In this document: one piece after another, positions 1 to 8,429 of the stretch
Layout: each line of letters starts with the position of its first letter
Position numbering within the stretch: the first letter of the stretch is position 1
NCBI RefSeq assembly: GCF_014279875.1
Contig: NZ_CP047952.1
Location: forward strand, 2,232,001 to 2,296,000
DNA length: 64,000 bases
Reading direction: 5' to 3'
Source of the DNA: Synechococcus sp. MEDNS5
GTDB taxonomy: Bacteria; Cyanobacteriota; Cyanobacteriia; PCC-6307; Cyanobiaceae
The notes under the pieces: generated by a model
Told to the model about the DNA's origin: nothing
What the model saw: only the letters and a program-made list of their open reading frames with translations
Database searches by the model: none
Translations under genes and position numbers: made by a program

Positions 1-114
1 ACCACCGCATTCAGTCCGCATCACGGTTGCTTCTGGTCACACAGAAATGGCGGCCCGTTGCATTTGCTGCATCCTTTCCCGCTGAACTGAAGCGGTTGAT
101 GCCTCCTTCAACCC

Positions 115-2664
115 ATGCCCCCTTCCAACACGTTGCAGGTTTCCGTTAGCGGAGACCTCTGGTGGGGTGGTTTCACTGCTGAAATCACCGTACGCAATCC
201 CTCCGACCAGCCGCTGGAGAGCTGGAGCACCAGTTTCATCAGTGCCCACGACCTGGACCCTGAAGCCTGGGGGGTGGAGATCACCCGTGAACCCCTGGGG
301 GATGGCCTCAGCCGCTACACACTCACGGGAACCTCCTGGGGACAAAGCATTCCCGCAGGAGGGGAGATTCGCGTGGGATTCAATGGCTCTCAGAGCGTCG
401 ATCTCGGCAGGGATGGCGCCTTGACCGAAGCCATGCTGATTGCTGAAAGGCCCATGGGCGAATCGGTGCTAACGCCCTCTGAAGCGCACGATGAAGTGCT
501 CGGTGATGCCAACGCTGCTGAAAACACTTCGATGCCCCATGACCACAGCACGATGGCTGGCCGCTACACGGACATCACCACCTGGGGGAGCTTCCATGGC
601 TCTAACAACAACTCCGAGCACAACGAACTGGTGGGGGGCCGCACGGCGATCACCACCGAAGCGATGGAGGCCTACAACGGCTTGCGCGCCTTTGCCGGCC
701 TTGAGGCGGTTGAGCTCGAGGCGGTTGGTGAGTGGGCTTATGCCCAGGGTTTGACCAACAACGCGCAGGCCTGGGGTGATGACACCAAAGGCGTTGGCCT
801 CTGGTATGCGATGCAAGCAGCCAAGGTGGGGTGGATCTCGGATGAGACCTACAACCCGCAGATCCTGGCTGACATCCAACGCACCGCCCGCCAAGGCGAC
901 ACCGATGCGGTGATGGCGATGGTTGAAACCTTCGGCCATGAGGGCTTCGCCAGCCATCTGCGCAGCAATGCGCTCGTGGACACCTTCGTCAACACCCTGA
1001 AAATGGAGCCCCACTACGGCGGCTGGATGCATGGCCGCACCCATGGCTTCCTCGACATCGAAGGCGTGGCGATCAACCACGACATCAACCACCTGACGGT
1101 GCTGGGCTGGGATCAGCAGCAGCCCTTCATGAATGACACCTTCGACTGGCCGCAGTGGCCTGCGTTGGAGGTGAGTGATGACACGGTGATCAACTACTTC
1201 CAGTCGATCGTGACGCTGGGAAACCCACTCAGCAGTCAACTGGAGTCTCTGGAGGCACCAGCAGGGACTGGACTGACCGAAACACCATCGCTTCCGAGCA
1301 CTCCATCTCCCTCCACTGAGACGGAGTCCACAACCAACGATCCAATCAATGGCTCTCAGAGCGTCGATCTCGGCAGAGATGGCGCCTTGACCGAAGCCAT
1401 GCTGATTGCTGAAAGGCCCATGGGCGAATCGGTGCTAACGCCCTCTGAAGCGCACGATGAAGTGCTCGGTGATGCCAACGCTGCTGAAAACACTTCGATG
1501 CCCCATGACCACAGCACGATGGCTGGCCGCTACACGGACATCACCACCTGGGGGAGCTTCCATGGCTCTAACAACAACTCCGAGCACAACGAACTGGTGG
1601 GGGGCCGCACGGCGATCACCACCGAAGCGATGGAGGCCTACAACGGCTTGCGCGCCTTTGCCGGCCTTGAGGCGGTTGAGCTCGAGGCGGTTGGTGAGTG
1701 GGCCTATGCCCAGGGTTTGACCAACAACGCGCAGGCCTGGGGCGATGACACCAAGGGGGTTGGCCTTTGGTACGCGATGCAGGGAGCCAAGGTGGGGTGG
1801 ATCGCCGATGAGACCTACAACCCGCAGATCCTGGCGGACATCCAACGCACCGCCCGCCAAGGCGACACCGATGCGGTGATGGCGATGGTTGAAACCTTCG
1901 GCCATGAGGGCTTCGCCAGCCATCTGCGCAGCAATGCGCTCGTGGACACCTTCGTCAACACCCTGAAAATGGAGCCCCACTACGGCGGCTGGATGCATGG
2001 CCGCACCCATGGCTTCCTCGACATCGAAGGCGTGGCGATCAACCACGACATCAACCACCTGACGGTGCTGGGCTGGGATCAGCAGCAGCCCTTCATGAAT
2101 GACACCTTCGACTGGCCGCAGTGGCCTGCGTTGGAGGTGAGTGATGACACGGTGATCAACTACTTCCAGTCGATCGTGACGCTGGGAAACCCACTCAGCA
2201 GTCAACTGGAGTCTCTGGAGGCACCAGCAGGGACTGGACTGACCGAAACACCATCGCTTCCGAGCACTCCATCTCCCTCCACTGAGACGGAGTCCACAAC
2301 CAACGATCCAATCACTGGTGCATCGCTTGCTGTCGAGATCAGCGGAGATCTCTGGTGGGGAGGTCTGACGGCCTCACTGGCGGTGACCAACGTTGGCGCG
2401 CAACGCACTGACAACTGGGGACTGAATTTCATCAGCCCTCATCAGTTTGATGGAAACAGCTGGGGGGCGACGATCCAGACCGAGAGGCTTGAGGATGGTC
2501 TGTACCGCTACGAGCTCACGGGTGCCGCCTGGGGACAGTCCATCGAGGCCGGTGAAACCATCAGCGTGGGCTTCAACGCGCGATCGGATGACACCGGTAC
2601 CAGCGACGGTGCACTGACCCCTGAGATCCTGCTGGCGCTGAACAGCGAGCTGGTGGTGGTCTAG
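115..2664 (+). CDS. CBM2-like protein with a duplicated central module
   Basis: This 849-residue protein has a CBM2-like fold at each end: residues about 8-95 and 735-835 share the SGDLWWGG motif, spaced tryptophans and a closing WGQSI...VGFN. Between them lie two nearly identical 322-residue modules, residues about 90-411 and 412-733. Each module has His-rich stretches (HGRTHG, NHDINH) and ends in a Ser/Thr/Pro/Glu linker. I do not recognise the central module and name no activity. CBM2 domains usually bind cellulose or chitin, so a role on extracellular polysaccharide or the cell surface is an inference. There is no N-terminal signal peptide; the protein starts directly in the CBM, so secretion, if it occurs, would need a type I or other route. 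ATG at 115 has no clear ribosome-binding site. The first 114 bases hold nothing else I can recognise. Confidence 0.8.
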   Translation: MPPSNTLQVSVSGDLWWGGFTAEITVRNPSDQPLESWSTSFISAHDLDPEAWGVEITREPLGDGLSRYTLTGTSWGQSIPAGGEIRVGFNGSQSVDLGRDGALTEAMLIAERPMGESVLTPSEAHDEVLGDANAAENTSMPHDHSTMAGRYTDITTWGSFHGSNNNSEHNELVGGRTAITTEAMEAYNGLRAFAGLEAVELEAVGEWAYAQGLTNNAQAWGDDTKGVGLWYAMQAAKVGWISDETYNPQILADIQRTARQGDTDAVMAMVETFGHEGFASHLRSNALVDTFVNTLKMEPHYGGWMHGRTHGFLDIEGVAINHDINHLTVLGWDQQQPFMNDTFDWPQWPALEVSDDTVINYFQSIVTLGNPLSSQLESLEAPAGTGLTETPSLPSTPSPSTETESTTNDPINGSQSVDLGRDGALTEAMLIAERPMGESVLTPSEAHDEVLGDANAAENTSMPHDHSTMAGRYTDITTWGSFHGSNNNSEHNELVGGRTAITTEAMEAYNGLRAFAGLEAVELEAVGEWAYAQGLTNNAQAWGDDTKGVGLWYAMQGAKVGWIADETYNPQILADIQRTARQGDTDAVMAMVETFGHEGFASHLRSNALVDTFVNTLKMEPHYGGWMHGRTHGFLDIEGVAINHDINHLTVLGWDQQQPFMNDTFDWPQWPALEVSDDTVINYFQSIVTLGNPLSSQLESLEAPAGTGLTETPSLPSTPSPSTETESTTNDPITGASLAVEISGDLWWGGLTASLAVTNVGAQRTDNWGLNFISPHQFDGNSWGATIQTERLEDGLYRYELTGAAWGQSIEAGETISVGFNARSDDTGTSDGALTPEILLALNSELVVV
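381..1346 (+). repeat. 966-bp in-frame tandem repeat, copy 1
   Basis: This is the first unit of a direct tandem duplication of exactly 322 codons inside the CBM-like gene. By eye it differs from copy 2 at 12 positions. One is synonymous, at 411; the other 11 lie between 738 and 870. Only two residues change (Ala to Gly and Ser to Ala). The flanking stretches are identical. Confidence 0.95.
1347..2312 (+). repeat. 966-bp in-frame tandem repeat, copy 2
   Basis: This second unit abuts copy 1 without a spacer. Both copies open with caatggctct and end in the same Ser/Thr/Pro linker codons, so a simple head-to-tail duplication explains the structure. Confidence 0.95.
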
Positions 2665-2700
2665 GCCAGGAGCACAGGGGATCTCCGGCAGGGATCGTGC

Positions 2701-3699
2701 TCAGGCTGCATGCCGGCGCCTGAGCACCGCCAACAGTTTGTCCATCACCGGCGGGATCGGGGCTTCAAACAGCATCCGCTCCCGCGTGATCGGGTGATCC
2801 AGACCGAGCTGAAAAGCGTGCAAGGCCTGACCGGGGAGTTCCATCGGCAGCTTGCGGCAGCGGCTGTAGGTGGGATCCCCCACCACCGGATGATTCATGT
2901 GGGCGCAATGCACGCGGATCTGGTGCGTACGCCCGGTGTCGAGCTTGAAACGCAGCAGCGAGTAATCACCAAGCCGCTCCTGCAAGCTCCAGTGGGTGCA
3001 GGCATAGCGCCCGTTCTCACCACTCACCACCGCGTATTTCTTGCGATCGGCGGGATGGCGGCCGATCGCCCCCACGATCGTGCCGCTGTCTCCTGCCGGC
3101 ACCCCATGCACCACGGCCAGGTACTCCCGCGACGCGATGCGCTTTTGAATCTGCACCTGCAGCTTCACCAGTGCCTCCTGGGATTTGGCGATCACAATGC
3201 AGCCTGTGGTGTCCTTGTCGAGCCGGTGCACGATCCCCGGCCTGAGCTTGCCACTGATCCCCGGCAAGTCGGGACAGTGGTGCAACAGACCGTTCACCAG
3301 GGTTCCGTCCTTGTTGCCAGGGGCGGGGTGCACGGTGAGGCCGGCCGGTTTGTTGATCACGATCAGGTGCTCGTCTTCGAAGAGCACATCCAGATCCATG
3401 GCCTCAGGCTTCAGGTAGGGAAGGGGCTCGGGCGGAGGCATCCAAAGCTGCACCTCGTCGCCCTGACGCAGGGGGGTTTTGGCCTTGCCGGTGCTGCCGT
3501 TCACGCGCACAAACCCGGCATCAATGAATTTCTGGATCCGGGCGCGGCTCTGCTCGCTGCGCTGACTCACCAACCAGCGGTCCAAACGCATCGGCAGTGG
3601 TTTGGGGTAGATCAGCGTCACCAGCTCGCCTTCCCCTTCGCCAAAGCTGCTCGTGAAGGTTTCCTCCGGCAGCGGCGGCCTGCGCCAGACGGGGCTCAT
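2701..3699 (-). CDS. rluD: RluD-family 23S rRNA pseudouridine synthase
   Basis: This enzyme isomerises uridine to pseudouridine in large-subunit rRNA. An S4 RNA-binding domain occupies residues about 37-90 and is followed by the RluA/RluD catalytic domain. The signature HRLDKDTTG lies at about 158-166, with the catalytic aspartate at about 161. The length of 332 residues is normal. The first ~30 residues before the S4 domain are weakly supported, so a later start is possible. The start codon overlaps the stop of the upstream GTPase by four bases, so the two ribosome-maturation genes are probably co-transcribed. RluD rather than RluC is inferred from the S4 plus motif layout; the exact uridine targets cannot be read from sequence. 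Confidence 0.88.
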   Translation of the reverse strand: MSPVWRRPPLPEETFTSSFGEGEGELVTLIYPKPLPMRLDRWLVSQRSEQSRARIQKFIDAGFVRVNGSTGKAKTPLRQGDEVQLWMPPPEPLPYLKPEAMDLDVLFEDEHLIVINKPAGLTVHPAPGNKDGTLVNGLLHHCPDLPGISGKLRPGIVHRLDKDTTGCIVIAKSQEALVKLQVQIQKRIASREYLAVVHGVPAGDSGTIVGAIGRHPADRKKYAVVSGENGRYACTHWSLQERLGDYSLLRFKLDTGRTHQIRVHCAHMNHPVVGDPTYSRCRKLPMELPGQALHAFQLGLDHPITRERMLFEAPIPPVMDKLLAVLRRRHAA

Positions 3700-4583
3700 G
3701 CCGGCAGCTCCAGGGCAATGCTGCCCAATGCCGACTTACGGAAATCATCAAGAAGCCGTTGAGACATCCGCGCTGTGTCCCCTGAAGTGTGACGCTCCGC
3801 CACCGCCTCCAGCCAGTAGGCAGGATCTTCGGTAGTCCCGTCCAAAGGAACGCCATAGCGGCTCTCCAGGAGCGCCAAGCCCACGCCTGAGGCCTCCTGC
3901 GGCTGCAATCCCTTCAGGAGATTCAGAAACGCCTGGGCCACAAGCTCGCCGTCATAAGCGGCCTGGCCGATGTCGTCGCACAACGCCAGATGGAGCGCAG
4001 CCTGCTGGTCATCCAACCGCGGCGGCAGCACCCCGGGCGCATCAAGCAGATCCAGATCCTGGCCCAGACGCACCCAGCGCAGCGTGCGGGTCACACCGGC
4101 ACGCCGGGCACTGGCCACCACCTTCTGTTTGACAAGCCGGTTGATCAAGGCCGATTTGCCCACATTGGGGAACCCCAGAGTGAGCGCCCGCACCGGACGT
4201 GGACGCATGCCGCGGTTGCGCCGCCGCTCATTGAGCTGATCGCCGGCGCGGATCGCTGCCTGCTGCACCTGCTTCACACCGGTGCCCGCCTTGGCGTCGC
4301 ACCACACAGTGCGCTGGCCGCGGGCTTTGAACCAGGTTTCCCATGCAACACGTGCTTCAGGGGTGACCATGTCACGCCGGTTGATCACCAGGAGATGCTG
4401 CTTGCCGCTGATCCAACGATTGAGATGAGGGTGCCCCGTCGCCAGGGGAATGCGCGCATCACGCACTTCGATCACCAGGTCCACCTTGTCGAGATTGCGC
4501 TTGAGCTGCTGCTCCGCTTTGGCGATGTGGCCCGGATACCACTGAATCGGCGGTGAACTCACGGCACCACCAACACAGGGCAT
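3696..4583 (-). CDS. rbgA: Ribosome biogenesis GTPase, RbgA/YlqF family
   Basis: This is a circularly permuted GTPase that acts late in 50S subunit assembly. The permuted order is visible: an opening WYPGHIAKA motif, then the G4-like NRRD at about 68-71 and G5-like CDAKAG near 95, before the G1 P-loop GFPNVGKS at about 137-144 and a DAPG G3 motif. The G4 motif reads NRRD instead of NKxD, a conservative Lys-to-Arg change. The C-terminal ~100 residues are the family's helical RNA-binding extension. The start at 4583 overlaps the end of the upstream UspA gene (stop from 4559), so a slightly later start is possible. It pairs with the rluD-family gene downstream. Confidence 0.88.
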   Translation of the reverse strand: MPCVGGAVSSPPIQWYPGHIAKAEQQLKRNLDKVDLVIEVRDARIPLATGHPHLNRWISGKQHLLVINRRDMVTPEARVAWETWFKARGQRTVWCDAKAGTGVKQVQQAAIRAGDQLNERRRNRGMRPRPVRALTLGFPNVGKSALINRLVKQKVVASARRAGVTRTLRWVRLGQDLDLLDAPGVLPPRLDDQQAALHLALCDDIGQAAYDGELVAQAFLNLLKGLQPQEASGVGLALLESRYGVPLDGTTEDPAYWLEAVAERHTSGDTARMSQRLLDDFRKSALGSIALELPA

Positions 4584-4942
4584 GGGGCCAACTGAATCAC
4601 CCGCGATGCCGTGCTGCCGCTTTCGGCTTGCAAATTCACGCCCCGCGTTCCCATCACGATCACATCCACATTCAACTCGTCGGCCACATCGCAGATCACG
4701 AACGCCGGTTTGCCTTCACGCTCCACCACCTCGCAGACCACCCCCGCCTGCTCAAAACGGGATCTGGCCTCCGCCAACAGCAAGGCCACTGCTTCAGGAT
4801 CGTGCATCTCCGGCCGCTCGGGCTGCACCACCGAAAGCACGACGAGTCGGCTGTTGTGACTACGCGCCAGCTCAAGCGCCTTACTAGCCGTTTCCACAGC
4901 CTCCCGGCTCTGATCGATCGGGAACAGAACGGTTTCAAACAT
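4559..4942 (-). CDS. UspA-family universal stress protein
   Basis: This is a 127-residue single-domain universal stress protein. It opens with the family's hydrophobic strand (TVLFPIDQS) and ends with the ATP-binding-type loop MGTRG followed by a Ser/Thr-rich stretch and the terminal strand CPVLVVP. Proteins of this family bind ATP or AMP and tune stress survival; the specific role here is unknown. ATG at 4942 was chosen because the family starts right at this strand; the longer open frame upstream runs antisense into pgk. It is divergent from pgk across about 100 bases and is the first gene of a probable uspA-rbgA-rluD unit. Confidence 0.85.
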   Translation of the reverse strand: MFETVLFPIDQSREAVETASKALELARSHNSRLVVLSVVQPERPEMHDPEAVALLLAEARSRFEQAGVVCEVVEREGKPAFVICDVADELNVDVIVMGTRGVNLQAESGSTASRVIQLAPCPVLVVP

Positions 4943-5042
4943 CGCGACGGCCTCCTGCAGACAGCGCTCTACTAGTCCTAGCGCCACTGGGCGGGAACTC
5001 GGGTTAACCTCACCCCGTTTTCCTACCGCACGACACAACCCC

Positions 5043-6251
5043 ATGGCGAAGCGTTCCCTGGCCGGCCTTAACACCGGTGACCTGAGCGGCAAACGCGTTC
5101 TCGTGCGGGTTGATTTCAACGTGCCCCTGAACGATGCAGGTGCGATCACCGACGACACCCGCATCCGTGCCGCCCTTCCCACGATCAACGACCTGATCGG
5201 CAAGGGCGCCAAAGTGATTCTTTCCGCTCACTTCGGCCGTCCCAAGGGCCAAGTGAACGACGCTATGCGTCTCACCCCTGTGGCGACCCGTCTGAGCGAG
5301 CTGCTGGGCAAGCCGGTGGCCAAGACCGACAGCTGCATCGGCCCTGATGCCGAGGCCAAGGTGGCTGCCATGGCTGATGGCGATGTGGTGCTGCTGGAGA
5401 ACGTGCGCTTCTTTGCCGAAGAAGAAAAGAACGACGCAGGTTTCGCCGAGAAGCTCGCTGGCCTGGCTGAGGTGTACGTGAACGATGCCTTCGGCGCCGC
5501 CCACCGCGCCCACGCCTCCACCGAGGGCGTGACCAAGTTCCTCAAGCCTGCCGTTGCCGGCTTCCTGATGGAGAAGGAGCTTCAGTACCTCCAGGGTGCC
5601 GTGGATGAGCCCAAGCGTCCGCTGGCCGCCATCGTGGGTGGCTCCAAGGTGAGCTCCAAGATCGGCGTGCTCGAAGCCCTGATCGACAAGTGCGACAAGG
5701 TGCTGATCGGCGGCGGCATGATCTTTACCTTCTACAAGGCCCGTGGCCTCTCGGTGGGCAAGAGCCTGGTGGAAGAAGACAAGCTTGAACTGGCCAAAGA
5801 GCTGGAAGCCAAGGCCAAGGCCAAGGGCGTTGAGCTGCTGCTGCCCACCGACGTGGTGCTGGCCGACAACTTCGCCCCTGATGCCAACAGCCAGGTGGCT
5901 GATGTCACCGCCATTCCCGATGGCTGGATGGGTCTGGACATCGGTCCCGATGCCGTGAAGGTGTTCCAGGCAGCACTGGCGGATTGTCAGACCGTGATCT
6001 GGAACGGCCCCATGGGTGTGTTCGAATTTGAAAAATTTGCCAACGGCACCAATGCCATCGCCACCACCCTGGCTGAGCTGAGCAGCAAGGGCTGCTGCAC
6101 GATCATCGGCGGCGGTGACTCCGTAGCTGCTGTTGAGAAGGCCGGTCTGGCCGAGAAGATGTCTCACATCTCCACCGGTGGCGGCGCCAGCCTCGAACTG
6201 CTGGAAGGCAAGGTTCTGCCTGGTGTGGCCGCCCTCAACGACGCCGCCTGA
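5043..6251 (+). CDS. pgk: Phosphoglycerate kinase
   Basis: This enzyme interconverts 1,3-bisphosphoglycerate and 3-phosphoglycerate with ADP/ATP. In a cyanobacterium it serves both glycolysis and the Calvin cycle. The 402-residue length is standard. The N-terminal substrate domain shows RVDFNVPL and an arginine-rich DDTRI stretch. The hinge and nucleotide domain show [10 protein letters not shown] near residue 199 and the nucleotide loop GGGDSVAAV near 356. Codon use is strongly biased, as expected for a highly expressed gene. The 100-base upstream region separates it from the divergent uspA gene, and a strong terminator follows 23 bases after the stop. Confidence 0.97.
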   Translation: MAKRSLAGLNTGDLSGKRVLVRVDFNVPLNDAGAITDDTRIRAALPTINDLIGKGAKVILSAHFGRPKGQVNDAMRLTPVATRLSELLGKPVAKTDSCIGPDAEAKVAAMADGDVVLLENVRFFAEEEKNDAGFAEKLAGLAEVYVNDAFGAAHRAHASTEGVTKFLKPAVAGFLMEKELQYLQGAVDEPKRPLAAIVGGSKVSSKIGVLEALIDKCDKVLIGGGMIFTFYKARGLSVGKSLVEEDKLELAKELEAKAKAKGVELLLPTDVVLADNFAPDANSQVADVTAIPDGWMGLDIGPDAVKVFQAALADCQTVIWNGPMGVFEFEKFANGTNAIATTLAELSSKGCCTIIGGGDSVAAVEKAGLAEKMSHISTGGGASLELLEGKVLPGVAALNDAA

Positions 6252-6264
6252 TTCGCGCACAAGT

Positions 6265-6675
6265 TCATGCTGTGGCCGCCCCTGACGGGGCGGCTTTTTT
6301 GATGGGTAGCACTGAGAACTGAGGCGGCCTGAGGTCCAGTTGCGGATCCAGCAGGGGAGCCAGGCCGTAGTGCGTGCGCAGGGCGTTGATGTGCTCCAGG
6401 CCTTCCAGACGCAGCGCGAATGTCTCTTGCCGTTCCTTGCGTTTACAAGCGCGATAGGCCTCCGCCGTGAAAGCAGAACGGATACAGCGCTCCGACATCT
6501 GCAGGATGAACACCCGGCGGCTGTGGCTTTCCAGCTCCCACCGTCGTCGCACCTGGGCAAGCTCCCGTTGTTGCGCTGGTTGAAGCCGTTCCCAACCCGG
6601 CGGGTGCTGGCTGAGCTCGGCCTGCACGTGACCGACCTGAAGACTCAACGCAACCAGCAGGGCGCAAGGAAGCAT
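6265..6675 (-). CDS. Small exported hypothetical protein
   Basis: This 136-residue protein is not recognised. It opens with a probable signal peptide (hydrophobic run after MLPC, ending near VQAEL at about residue 20). The mature part is charged and helical, with two cysteines (SERC, RACK) about 15-20 residues apart that could form a disulfide. It is convergent with pgk, and the last ten codons contain the pgk terminator hairpin. It is divergent from the dehydrogenase gene starting at 6720, so the 45 bases between must hold both promoters. The signal-peptide reading is moderately sure; function is unknown. Confidence 0.6.
   Translation of the reverse strand: MLPCALLVALSLQVGHVQAELSQHPPGWERLQPAQQRELAQVRRRWELESHSRRVFILQMSERCIRSAFTAEAYRACKRKERQETFALRLEGLEHINALRTHYGLAPLLDPQLDLRPPQFSVLPIKKAAPSGAATA
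6275..6300 (+). terminator. Rho-independent terminator of pgk
   Basis: A perfect 8-bp GC stem (GCCGCCCC at 6275-6282, GGGGCGGC at 6287-6294) with a 4-base loop is followed by six T. It lies inside the last codons of the convergent small gene on the minus strand. Confidence 0.88.
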
Positions 6676-6719
6676 GCGTTGGCCGGTTCGCCAGGATCTG
6701 ACTGAGATGGGCGTAAACC

Positions 6720-7628
6720 ATGACCGGATCTGATCTCAAAGCACCCAGTCGACTCGCTTTCATAGGCCTCGGTGCCCTTGGCCGACCGATGGCCGCCAAC
6801 CTGCACCGTGCGGGCTATCCACTGCAGGTGCACACCCGCAGCCGCAGCGCCGAGAACGATCCAAGCCTGCATCAAGGGGACCCAGCCGCAGCGACCCTCT
6901 GCTGCGCGTCCCCCGCTGATGCTGTTCAGGGATGCCAGGCGCTCATGCTCTGCGTCAGTGATGACGCCGCCGTGGAAGCTGTGCTCTGGGGCGAAAACGG
7001 TGCGGGGCCTGCACTCGTGGAAGGAAGCCTGGTAATCGACTGCTCCACCATCAGCCCAGCCACATCCCAGCGAATGGCACAACGCCTGGCAAAACGAGGC
7101 GTGGGCTATCTCGACACCCCCGTGACCGGAGGAACGGAAGGGGCGAACGCCGGCACGCTCACCGTGCTCTGTGGCGGCAACGACGCCGACCTGGATCGCG
7201 CCATGCCATTGCTTGCGACGATCGGTGGCTCGATTCACCACTTCGGCGCTGTTGGCAGCGGCCAACAGGTGAAAGCGGTGAACCAGGTGCTGGTGGCCGG
7301 CAGCTATGCCGCCGTAGCGGAAGCCATCGCCCTCGGGCAGCACCTGCAGCTGCCGATGCAGCAGGTGGTGGATGCTCTCCAGCACGGCGCCGCCGGATCC
7401 TGGGCCCTCGAGCACCGATCCAACGCCATGCTCATCGATCACTATCCACTCGGCTTCAAGCTGGCGCTCCATCACAAGGATCTGGGCATCGCTCTTCACG
7501 CAGCAGCCGAGGCCGGTCTGGACCTACCGATCACCCAGGCTGTGCAGGCTCAGGAACAGACCCTGATGGACGCAGGCCTGGGTGACGCTGATGTGTCAGC
7601 TCTGCGCAGACACCTGCCCAGGGTGTGA
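6720..7628 (+). CDS. NAD-binding beta-hydroxyacid dehydrogenase (HIBADH family)
   Basis: This is a member of the 3-hydroxyisobutyrate / tartronate semialdehyde / glyoxylate reductase family. The dinucleotide-binding GLGALG is at residues about 16-21, the substrate-binding DTPVTGGTEGA stretch lies near 131, and the catalytic lysine sits in KAVNQ at about 184. Its 302 residues match the family. The substrate cannot be read from sequence; in photosynthetic bacteria, glyoxylate or succinic semialdehyde reduction is plausible. It stands alone, with the convergent exported protein beginning three bases after its stop. Confidence 0.85.
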   Translation: MTGSDLKAPSRLAFIGLGALGRPMAANLHRAGYPLQVHTRSRSAENDPSLHQGDPAAATLCCASPADAVQGCQALMLCVSDDAAVEAVLWGENGAGPALVEGSLVIDCSTISPATSQRMAQRLAKRGVGYLDTPVTGGTEGANAGTLTVLCGGNDADLDRAMPLLATIGGSIHHFGAVGSGQQVKAVNQVLVAGSYAAVAEAIALGQHLQLPMQQVVDALQHGAAGSWALEHRSNAMLIDHYPLGFKLALHHKDLGIALHAAAEAGLDLPITQAVQAQEQTLMDAGLGDADVSALRRHLPRV

Positions 7629-7630
7629 TG

Positions 7631-8395
7631 TCAGGGCTTGAGCTTGCTGCGGTCGTCGACCACCTGCACCCGCTTACTCACCGTGACAACGCCATCGGGA
7701 TGCACCAGCAAAGCAGCCCAGACCTGCGATCCCGGTTGAAAAGGAGCCTGCACAGACTTGAAAAGACCGCCGCCGCCCAACGGTTGCAACTGGATGTCAG
7801 GGCTTTGCTGCTCCAGCACTTGCTGCGGCGTCACGGAGATCAGTCCTCCGGCCAGCAACGACTTACCGAGGGGCTGATCCACCACCACATCCACGTCGTA
7901 ACGACTGCCGGTGAGCACAGTGTCTGGAATCAGCAGTGAGATCGGCAGGGGCTTGCTGGCACTGGTGAGCACCGATTGATCGCTGAGGATCTCCTGATCA
8001 GCGATCAGGCCGTTCTCCAAAGCGAGGGCAACCGTCTGTTGGGCCTGAAAGGAGTAACTCAGTCCGTCCTGCTGGCGGGTCCCACTCACCGCAAATTCCA
8101 CGGTCTGGCGGCCATCATCCAAAAGCTGACCGCCCCTGACTGCCCAACGGGTTTCCGGGAACCTGCCAGTGAAGCGGCGGAAGCGATCAGCGAGGGCGCT
8201 CGCCTGCTCTGGAAGCATCAACGCCTCCAGTTGCTTGCTGCTGTCGTCGGCATTGAGTGCCTGCTGCAGACGGCTGCTGAGATCGGCTCCAGTCTGAGCC
8301 CGCAGCGGCAGCGCTGTGAACAGCGCCGTCCCGCACATCCATGACGCCATTGCGACACGCAGGAACGGGACCATGAAGCTGCCTCTGGAATCCAT
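7631..8395 (-). CDS. Exported hypothetical protein
   Basis: This 254-residue protein has a clear signal peptide (hydrophobic core MASWMCGTALFTALPL, cleavage near LRAQ at about residue 34). The mature part alternates helical and beta-rich segments, with a conserved-looking PDTVLTGSRYDVDVVVDQPL stretch near residues 155-175. I cannot name a family. It is read toward the dehydrogenase and is divergent from murG, with 34 bases between the two start codons. A periplasmic or thylakoid-lumen location is inferred only from the signal. Confidence 0.65.
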   Translation of the reverse strand: MDSRGSFMVPFLRVAMASWMCGTALFTALPLRAQTGADLSSRLQQALNADDSSKQLEALMLPEQASALADRFRRFTGRFPETRWAVRGGQLLDDGRQTVEFAVSGTRQQDGLSYSFQAQQTVALALENGLIADQEILSDQSVLTSASKPLPISLLIPDTVLTGSRYDVDVVVDQPLGKSLLAGGLISVTPQQVLEQQSPDIQLQPLGGGGLFKSVQAPFQPGSQVWAALLVHPDGVVTVSKRVQVVDDRSKLKP

Positions 8396-8414
8396 TTAAG
8401 TTAAGCCCCGTTTT

Positions 8415-8420
8415 TATGAT
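8415..8420 (+). promoter_or_regulatory. Candidate -10 element of murG
   Basis: TATGAT lies 10 bases upstream of the murG ATG at 8430, in the only AT-rich patch of the 34-base intergenic gap. Transcription would start at or very near the start codon. Confidence 0.4.
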
Positions 8421-8429
8421 CCGCCCCTC

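Noticed and set aside
469-2205. Two identical 256-residue minus-strand frames at 469-1239 and 1435-2205
   Set aside because: They are antisense shadows of the duplicated module; the repetition only reflects the duplication.
5010-6560. 516-residue minus-strand open frame opposite pgk
   Set aside because: It is antisense to a certain gene and arises from GC-biased third positions; no domain or start context is seen.
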